Shown here one piece after another: positions 6,789-10,604 of a DNA stretch of 10,604 nt (its first letter is position 1; every line of letters begins with the position of its first letter). Below the pieces are notes generated by a model that was not told the DNA's origin, made no database searches, and saw only the letters and a program-made list of their open reading frames with translations. The translations under genes were made by a program, and so were the position numbers. Location: assembly GCA_020444165.1 (NCBI GenBank), contig JAHLLK010000127.1:1-10604 (forward strand), given 5' to 3'. The stretch is from Deltaproteobacteria bacterium. GTDB taxonomy: Bacteria; Desulfobacterota; Desulfarculia; Desulfarculales; Desulfarculaceae.

Positions 6789-6828
6789 TACCGCCACACG
6801 GCGCCGCTACCCCCGGCAGCCGGCGGTA
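6789..6828 (+). repeat. apr leader hairpin 1
   Basis: TACCGCC (6789-6795) and GGCGGTA (6822-6828) are perfect 7-base arms. They enclose a 26-base loop with an inner GCCG/CGGC helix (6803-6806 / 6814-6817). It starts about 20 bases after the predicted P2 start, so it would lie near the 5' end of the apr mRNA. A stabilising or regulatory role is inferred only. Confidence 0.45.
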
Positions 6829-6872
6829 GACCGGGCGCGGACACCAGAGGTCTAAAACCTTATTCATGGTGG

Positions 6873-6900
6873 TCGGTCACGGGAGACGACCCGTGACCGA
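6873..6900 (+). repeat. apr leader hairpin 2, perfect 11-bp stem
   Basis: TCGGTCACGGG (6873-6883) and CCCGTGACCGA (6890-6900) form an uninterrupted 11-bp stem with the 6-base loop AGACGA. It is followed by A's rather than T's, and its reverse complement is not followed by T's either, so it is not a terminator. It lies 48 bases before the aprB start. A further small pair GGTTG/CAACC (6908-6912 / 6922-6926) sits between it and the ribosome site. It is probably an mRNA stability or translation-control element. Confidence 0.6.
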
Positions 6901-6948
6901 AAAAGTAGGTTGTTTAAACGGCAACCAACGACCCAACGGAGGAACTGA

Positions 6949-7410
6949 ATGCCAAGCTACGTAATGGTTGAAAAGTGCGATGGCTGCAAGGGTCAGGATA
7001 AGACCGCTTGCATGTACATCTGCCCCAACGACCTGATGCTCCTGGACAAGGACGGGTCCTTGGGCTACGGCCAGATGAAGGCTTTTAACCGCGATCCCTC
7101 CATGTGCTGGGAGTGCTACAACTGCGTGAAGATCTGCCCCCAGCAGGCGATTGACGTCCGCGGTTACGCCGACTTCATGCCCATGGGCGCCAGCGTGGTT
7201 CCGCTCCGCGGCTCCGACAACATCATGTGGACCGTGAAATTCCGTGACGGCGCGGTGAAACGGTTCAAGTTCCCGATCCGCACCACTCCCGAGGGTTCCG
7301 CCGAGCCCATGGGTGGCTTTGGCGAAGGCGCCGGCGATCTGAGCTCCATGGAACTCATGACCGAGCCCGCCTCCTGCGGCGCTGGCCTGGCCAAGCTGCC
7401 CACCCCGTAG
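6949..7410 (+). CDS. aprB: Adenylylsulfate (APS) reductase, beta subunit
   Basis: This 153-residue cytoplasmic iron-sulfur subunit of dissimilatory APS reductase passes electrons to the FAD in AprA for reduction of APS to sulfite and AMP. Two [4Fe-4S] clusters are indicated by Cys10, Cys13, Cys21 and Cys25 (CDGCK, CMYICPNDL) and by Cys53, Cys56, Cys59 and Cys63 (CWECYNCVKICP). The seven residues between Cys13 and Cys21 are typical of the AprB ferredoxin fold. Trp54 in CWEC matches the conserved tryptophan (B48 in Archaeoglobus) placed on the electron path to FAD. A beta-rich part follows (DNIMWTVKFRDGAVKRFKFPIRTTPEGS), then a Gly/Pro-rich tail that in known structures wraps around AprA. The ATG follows GGAGGA (6938-6943) by five bases. 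Compared with remembered Archaeoglobus and Desulfovibrio AprB, there is an extra stretch of about six residues near 34-41 (DKDGSLGYGQ). It is cotranscribed with aprA, 54 bases downstream. Confidence 0.97.
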   Translation: MPSYVMVEKCDGCKGQDKTACMYICPNDLMLLDKDGSLGYGQMKAFNRDPSMCWECYNCVKICPQQAIDVRGYADFMPMGASVVPLRGSDNIMWTVKFRDGAVKRFKFPIRTTPEGSAEPMGGFGEGAGDLSSMELMTEPASCGAGLAKLPTP

Positions 7411-7411
7411 T

Positions 7412-7448
7412 CGATACCTTAGAAGAATAATTTTCCCCCTGAGTATCG
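7412..7448 (+). repeat. Hairpin between aprB and aprA, abutting the aprA ribosome site
   Basis: CGATAC (7412-7417) pairs with GTATCG (7443-7448). After a bulged C, TTAG/CTGA (7419-7422 / 7439-7442, one G-U) continues the stem. The loop AGAATAATTTTCCCC (about 7424-7438) is AU-rich. It begins right after the aprB stop and ends next to the aprA Shine-Dalgarno (7449-7457). It may tune the aprB:aprA ratio or mark a processing site. No terminator T-run follows. Confidence 0.5.
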
Positions 7449-7464
7449 GGAGGAGGAGAGACTT

Positions 7465-9333
7465 ATGGAAAACTGGGAAACCGTAGAGGTTACCACTGAT
7501 CTTTTGATCTGCGGTGGTGGCATGAGCGCTTGCGGTGCCGCCGTGGAAGCCAGCTATTGGGCCAAGAAGAACGGCTTGAAAGTCACCCTGGTGGACAAAG
7601 CCGTCCCCACCCGCTCCGGCGCGGTGGCCATGGGCCTTTCGGCCATCAACGAGTACATCGGCTACGCCGCCGGTGACAACACCCTGGCCGACTACGTGGG
7701 TTACGTGAAACAGGACCTCATGGGCATCGCCCGTGACGACCTGGTTTACAACATCGCCCGCCACGTGGACAGCTCCGTGCATCTGTTCGAAAAATGGGGC
7801 CTCCCCATTTGGAAGGACGAAGCCGGCAAATACGTGCACGAGGGCCGGTGGCAGGTCATGATCAACGGCGAGTCCTACAAGGTCATCGTCGCTGAGGCCG
7901 CCCTGAACGCCATGAACGAGGCTGGTTTCGAGGTTTACGAGCGCGTGTTCATCGTCGGCCCGATCATGGACGGCGATCGCATTGCTGGCGCCTACGGCTT
8001 CAGCACCCGCGAGAACAAGTTCTACGTGTTCAAAGCCAAGGCCGTGTACGCCGGCATGGGCGGCGCGGTCCACGTGTTCCGTCCCCGGTCCACTGGTGAG
8101 GGTCTGGGCCGCTCCTGGTATCCGCCCTTCAACAGCGGCGCCACCACCTTCTTCACCATCCAGGCCGGCGCCGAGATGACCTGCCAGGAGATCCGGTTCA
8201 TCCCCGTGCGCTTCAAGGACGCCTATGGTCCGGTCGGCGCGTGGTTCCTGCTGTTCAAATCCCGCGCCACCAGCGCGGTGGGCGGCGAGTACATGGCTGT
8301 CCGCAAGGACGAGCTGCAGAACTGGGCTCCCTATGGCTTGGTGAAACCGATCCCGGCCAACCTGCGCAACTACCTGGGCATGCTCGACGTCGAAGCCGGC
8401 CTGGGCCCGCTATACATGGAAACCGCCGAGGCCATCCAGAACCTGGCCAAGGCCTTAGAGAACGACCCCAAGGCCTTCAAGAAGAAGATGAAGGAACTGG
8501 AGTCCGAGGCTTGGGAAGACTTCCTGGACATGACTTGCTCCCAGGCGCTTCTGTGGGCCTCCAGCAACATCTACCCCGAGGCCAGCCGGTCCGAGATCGC
8601 CGCTTGCGAGCCCTACTTCATCGGCTCCCACTCCGGCGGTTCCGGTGCCTGGGTTTCCGGCCCCGAAGACCTCGAGACCCCCTACAAGTGGGGTTACGGC
8701 AACATGACCACCGTGAAGGGCCTGTTCACCGCGGGTGACGGCTCTGGCGCCTCCAGCCACAAGTTCTCCTCCGGCTCCCACGCCGAGGGTCGCTGGGCTG
8801 GCAAGCAAGCCATCAAATTCATCGTGGACAACAACAGCCAGCCCAACGTGGCCGACGTCGACGCCCTGAAGGCCAAGGTTTTTGCCCCCATGGAGCGCTT
8901 CGCGTCCAACAAGGGCTTCACCACCGACCCGGACATCAACCCGAACTACATCCGCCCGATGCAGTTCATGTTCCGTCTGCAGAAGCTGATGGACGAGTAC
9001 GCTGGTGGCGTGTCCTCCGCCTTCAAGACCTCCAAGCCCCTCCTGGAGCGTGGTCTGGAACTGATGGCGATGCTGAAGGAAGACGCCGAGAAGCTGGGTG
9101 CCGAGAACTCCTACGAGCTGGAGCGCTGCTGGGAGAACACCCACCGCATGTGGCAGGCCGAGGTTCACATCCGCACCATGCTGTTCCGTGAGGAGACCCG
9201 TTGGCCCGGCTACTACTTCCGCGCCGACACGCCGAAGATGGATGAAGCGAACTGGAAGTGCTTCGCCAACTGCGTGTACAAGGATGGCGAGTGGCAGTTC
9301 TGCAAGCGGGACGTGGTCGACCTACTCAAGTAG
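7465..9333 (+). CDS. aprA: Adenylylsulfate (APS) reductase, alpha subunit (FAD catalytic subunit)
   Basis: This 622-residue flavoprotein of the fumarate reductase/succinate dehydrogenase flavoprotein superfamily reduces APS to sulfite and AMP with electrons from AprB. The N-terminal FAD dinucleotide motif is LLICGGGMSACGAA (13-26), followed by RSGAVAMGLSAIN (50-62). Residues matching the active site known from Archaeoglobus are Asn62 (N74), Trp218 in GRSWYP (W234), Arg249 in FIPVRFKD (R265), the leucine of AWFLLFK (L278) and His389 in GSHSGGSGAW (H398); these assignments are by motif. A later FAD block is GLFTAGDGSGASSHKFSSGSHAEGR (split as GLFTAGDGSG and SHKFSSGSHA). The helical C-terminal region (about 495-580) is present. 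It is somewhat shorter than the roughly 640-665 residues of Archaeoglobus and Desulfovibrio. The ATG follows AGGAGGAG (7451-7458). Codons ending in T (GGT, GCT, CGT) are commoner than in rne or the activase, as in strongly expressed genes. An intrinsic terminator follows. Confidence 0.97.
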   Translation: MENWETVEVTTDLLICGGGMSACGAAVEASYWAKKNGLKVTLVDKAVPTRSGAVAMGLSAINEYIGYAAGDNTLADYVGYVKQDLMGIARDDLVYNIARHVDSSVHLFEKWGLPIWKDEAGKYVHEGRWQVMINGESYKVIVAEAALNAMNEAGFEVYERVFIVGPIMDGDRIAGAYGFSTRENKFYVFKAKAVYAGMGGAVHVFRPRSTGEGLGRSWYPPFNSGATTFFTIQAGAEMTCQEIRFIPVRFKDAYGPVGAWFLLFKSRATSAVGGEYMAVRKDELQNWAPYGLVKPIPANLRNYLGMLDVEAGLGPLYMETAEAIQNLAKALENDPKAFKKKMKELESEAWEDFLDMTCSQALLWASSNIYPEASRSEIAACEPYFIGSHSGGSGAWVSGPEDLETPYKWGYGNMTTVKGLFTAGDGSGASSHKFSSGSHAEGRWAGKQAIKFIVDNNSQPNVADVDALKAKVFAPMERFASNKGFTTDPDINPNYIRPMQFMFRLQKLMDEYAGGVSSAFKTSKPLLERGLELMAMLKEDAEKLGAENSYELERCWENTHRMWQAEVHIRTMLFREETRWPGYYFRADTPKMDEANWKCFANCVYKDGEWQFCKRDVVDLLK

Positions 9334-9356
9334 TCGCCATGGACTAGCCTGATCCT

Positions 9357-9391
9357 ACTCCAGGCGCCTTTTTCGGCGCCTGGAGTTTTTT
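9357..9391 (+). terminator. Intrinsic terminator of the aprBA operon
   Basis: ACTCCAGGCGCC (9357-9368) and GGCGCCTGGAGT (9375-9386) form a perfect 12-bp stem with the loop TTTTTC. Six consecutive T's at 9386-9391 follow. It starts 24 bases after the aprA stop. The stem, short loop and T-tract make it a clear Rho-independent terminator that separates aprBA from qmo. Confidence 0.93.
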
Positions 9392-9521
9392 GCCCGCCCC
9401 GGACCGCGTCCTCCGCGTTCCGAGGTGGACAAAATGCAGTCATCGCCGGCAGTTGGCGCTGACGGCAGCGGGGTGAACATAGCCGTCCCAACCCGTCCGG
9501 AAATCCCCCTTGAGGGTGGAC

Positions 9522-9550
9522 TTGACGGGTGGCGGCGTTGTATATTGACT
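9522..9550 (+). promoter_or_regulatory. Candidate qmo promoter region
   Basis: TTGACG (9522-9527, 5/6 to a -35 box) precedes TATATT (9541-9546, 5/6 to a -10 box), but the spacing is only 13 bases. At the ideal 17-base spacing the sequence is TTGACT, which is itself -35-like but lacks a good -10 downstream (TACGAA at 9567-9572). A promoter is expected here because a strong terminator lies upstream. Its exact boxes are uncertain. Confidence 0.3.
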
Positions 9551-9576
9551 GACTTGTAACTTTTGGTACGAAACCA

Positions 9577-9598
9577 GACGGGGAGCCCACCCCCCGTC
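9577..9598 (+). repeat. qmo leader hairpin
   Basis: GACGGGG (9577-9583) and CCCCGTC (9592-9598) form a perfect 7-bp GC stem with an 8-base loop. It lies about 93 bases before the qmoA ATG. No T-run follows. The role is unknown; it would be in the qmo 5' leader if transcription starts near 9555. Confidence 0.4.
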
Positions 9599-9690
9599 CA
9601 CCGCCCCCCGGGTACACGAACACCCAAGCTCCCCCGCAGGAGCAAAATTTCCCCCCGGGCGGGCACCAAGAACCAGACCGGAGGTGCCTA

Positions 9691-10604
9691 ATGACAGAGG
9701 AGAGCACGATGGGCCAGGCCATTATGGTGGTCGGCGGTGGCATTACCGGGCTCAGCGCGGCTCTGGAGGCCGCCGAAGCGGGATACCCAGTCGTCCTGGT
9801 GGAGAAAAACCCCTATTTGGGCGGCCGGGTGGCCCAGCTGAACCAATACTTCCCCAAGCTGTGCCCGCCGTATTGCGGCCTGGAAATCAACTTCAAGAGG
9901 GTCAAGTCCAACGCGAACCTCGAAGTCCTGACCCTGGCCGAGGTCACCGCCATCAGCGGCCAGCCCGGCGATTACACGGTCAAGGTGAAGCAGAGCCCGC
10001 GCTTTGTTAACGACAAGTGCACGCTCTGCGGCAAGTGCGGCGAAGCCGTTTCCGCTGAGATCGACAACCCCTTCGACTACGGCCTCAGCAAGATCAAGGC
10101 CGCCTACCTGCCTCACCCCATGGCCTATCCGTCCCGGTTCGTCATCGATCCCTCCATCGCCGGCGGCGAGCAGGGCAAGAAGGCCGCCGAGGCCTGCCCC
10201 TACGGCGCGGTGGACCTGGGTGACAAGGGCCAGGATCTGGAATTCAAGGTCGGCGCGGTGATCTGGGCCGCGGGTTGGACTCCCTACGACCCCAAGAAGA
10301 TGGAAAACTACAACTTCGCCCAGAACGCCAACCTCATCACCAACGTGCAGATGGAGCGCCTGGCCGCGGCCAACGGCCCCACCGGCGGCGTCATCCAGCG
10401 CCTCAGCGACGGCCAGGCCCCCAAAAACGTGGCCTTCGTGCAGTGCGCCGGCTCGCGGGACATCAACCACCTGCCGTTCTGCTCCACCATCTGCTGCCTG
10501 GCCAGTCTGAAGCAGGCCACCTACGTGCGTTCCCAATATGACGACGCTCAGGTGACCATCTACTTCATCGACATCCGGGCCATGGACCGCAACGAGGACT
10601 TCTA
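9691..10604 (+). CDS. qmoA: Quinone-interacting membrane-bound oxidoreductase subunit QmoA (3' end outside window)
   Basis: The frame is open from an ATG at 9691 to the right edge (304 full codons visible). The ATG follows GGAGGT (9680-9685) by five bases; a second ATG at 9709 is less well placed. The product resembles HdrA-type flavoproteins. The FAD Rossmann motif VVGGGITGLSAALEAAEAG is at 13-31, with Glu38 at the end of the second strand, then GGRVAQLNQYFPKLCPPYCG with Cys58 and Cys62. A CTLCGKC triplet (Cys110, 113, 116) is followed by a lone CP (Cys169) in ACPYGAVDL. Further conserved blocks are IWAAGW (191-196) and FVQCAGSRD (249-257), with Cys264, Cys268 and Cys269 in PFCSTICC. QmoA is the cytoplasmic FAD subunit of QmoABC, which carries electrons from quinol to APS reductase. 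Its position beside aprBA agrees; qmoB and qmoC are expected just beyond the edge. Confidence 0.94.
   Translation, partial: MTEESTMGQAIMVVGGGITGLSAALEAAEAGYPVVLVEKNPYLGGRVAQLNQYFPKLCPPYCGLEINFKRVKSNANLEVLTLAEVTAISGQPGDYTVKVKQSPRFVNDKCTLCGKCGEAVSAEIDNPFDYGLSKIKAAYLPHPMAYPSRFVIDPSIAGGEQGKKAAEACPYGAVDLGDKGQDLEFKVGAVIWAAGWTPYDPKKMENYNFAQNANLITNVQMERLAAANGPTGGVIQRLSDGQAPKNVAFVQCAGSRDINHLPFCSTICCLASLKQATYVRSQYDDAQVTIYFIDIRAMDRNEDF

Larger units (their letters stand above)
6355..6948. other. 594-base non-coding region between rne and aprB
   Basis: No convincing gene is seen. In order it holds two GC hairpins after the rne stop (6364-6413, 6420-6440), an AT-rich perfect dyad (6493-6515), a terminator-like hairpin (6522-6543), promoter copy 1 (6596-6624), a structured spacer (6681-6723), promoter copy 2 (6734-6762), and an apr leader of about 180 bases with two or more hairpins ending in a strong ribosome site at 6938-6943. 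Short ORFs exist at 6529-6657 and 6866-6964 but lack ribosome sites. Confidence 0.6.
9334..9690. other. 357-base region between aprA and qmoA
   Basis: After the aprA terminator (9357-9391), this stretch holds a possible qmo promoter around 9522-9550, a leader hairpin at 9577-9598 and the qmoA ribosome site GGAGGT (9680-9685). A 41-codon ORF (9434-9559) with a GAGGTGG five bases upstream is visible but has no promoter of its own. It also overlaps the candidate qmo promoter, so it is not called as a gene. Confidence 0.5.

Noticed and set aside
6866..6964. 32-codon upstream ORF overlapping the aprB start
   Set aside because: It has no ribosome site, and its sequence is dictated by the 6873-6900 hairpin and the aprB ribosome site.
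6877..8073. Minus-strand open frame of about 398 codons opposite aprB and aprA
   Set aside because: It overlaps two certain genes on the other strand, has no ribosome site or recognisable domain, and crosses the intercistronic spacer.
9440..9462. Imperfect palindrome TCATCGCC-N7-GGCGCTGA
   Set aside because: One mismatch in eight and no context to suggest function; such GC-rich dyads are expected by chance.

Overview
The window is GC-rich and shows the sulfate-respiration genes aprB, aprA and the first part of qmoA. This points to a dissimilatory sulfate-reducing bacterium of the Desulfobacterota (former Deltaproteobacteria). A CoA-activase (HgdC/HgdB-related) protein and an RNase E with a long disordered tail fit that group. 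A Desulfarculales- or Syntrophobacterales-like host is my inference from composition and gene content, not a demonstrated identity.

Layout, left to right: (1) 1-1302, the C-terminal part of a large CoA-enzyme activase-type protein, open at the left edge. (2) 1352-3598, minus strand, convergent with it: a membrane-bound hybrid histidine kinase (7TM-PAS-HisKA-HATPase-REC). (3) 3599-3909, a divergent intergenic region with a very strong GC hairpin. (4) 3910-6354, an RNase E/G family endoribonuclease with intact catalytic residues and a repetitive, proline- and arginine-rich tail. (5) 6355-6948, a 594-base non-coding region with 3'-end hairpins of rne, an AT-rich perfect dyad, and two tandem promoters for apr built on the same duplicated module, followed by a structured leader. 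(6) 6949-9333, aprB and aprA, encoding the two subunits of APS reductase. (7) 9357-9391, a textbook intrinsic terminator. (8) 9392-9690, the qmo leader and promoter region. (9) 9691 to the right edge, qmoA, cut by the window end.

How they work together: in sulfate respiration, sulfate is activated to adenosine 5'-phosphosulfate (APS). AprBA reduces APS to sulfite and AMP. The membrane Qmo complex (QmoABC) is the expected electron conduit from the quinone pool to AprB. The apr and qmo genes are adjacent, but the terminator and a separate leader suggest two transcription units. The kinase, RNase E and activase genes have no evident link to sulfate reduction beyond proximity.

The protein-coding content is recognisable. 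The least explained parts are the regulatory DNA upstream of aprB (duplicated promoter module, dyad, long hairpin-rich leader), the aprB-aprA intercistronic hairpin and the half-degenerate ferredoxin motif of QmoA. I saw no CRISPR array, insertion sequence, tRNA or rRNA.
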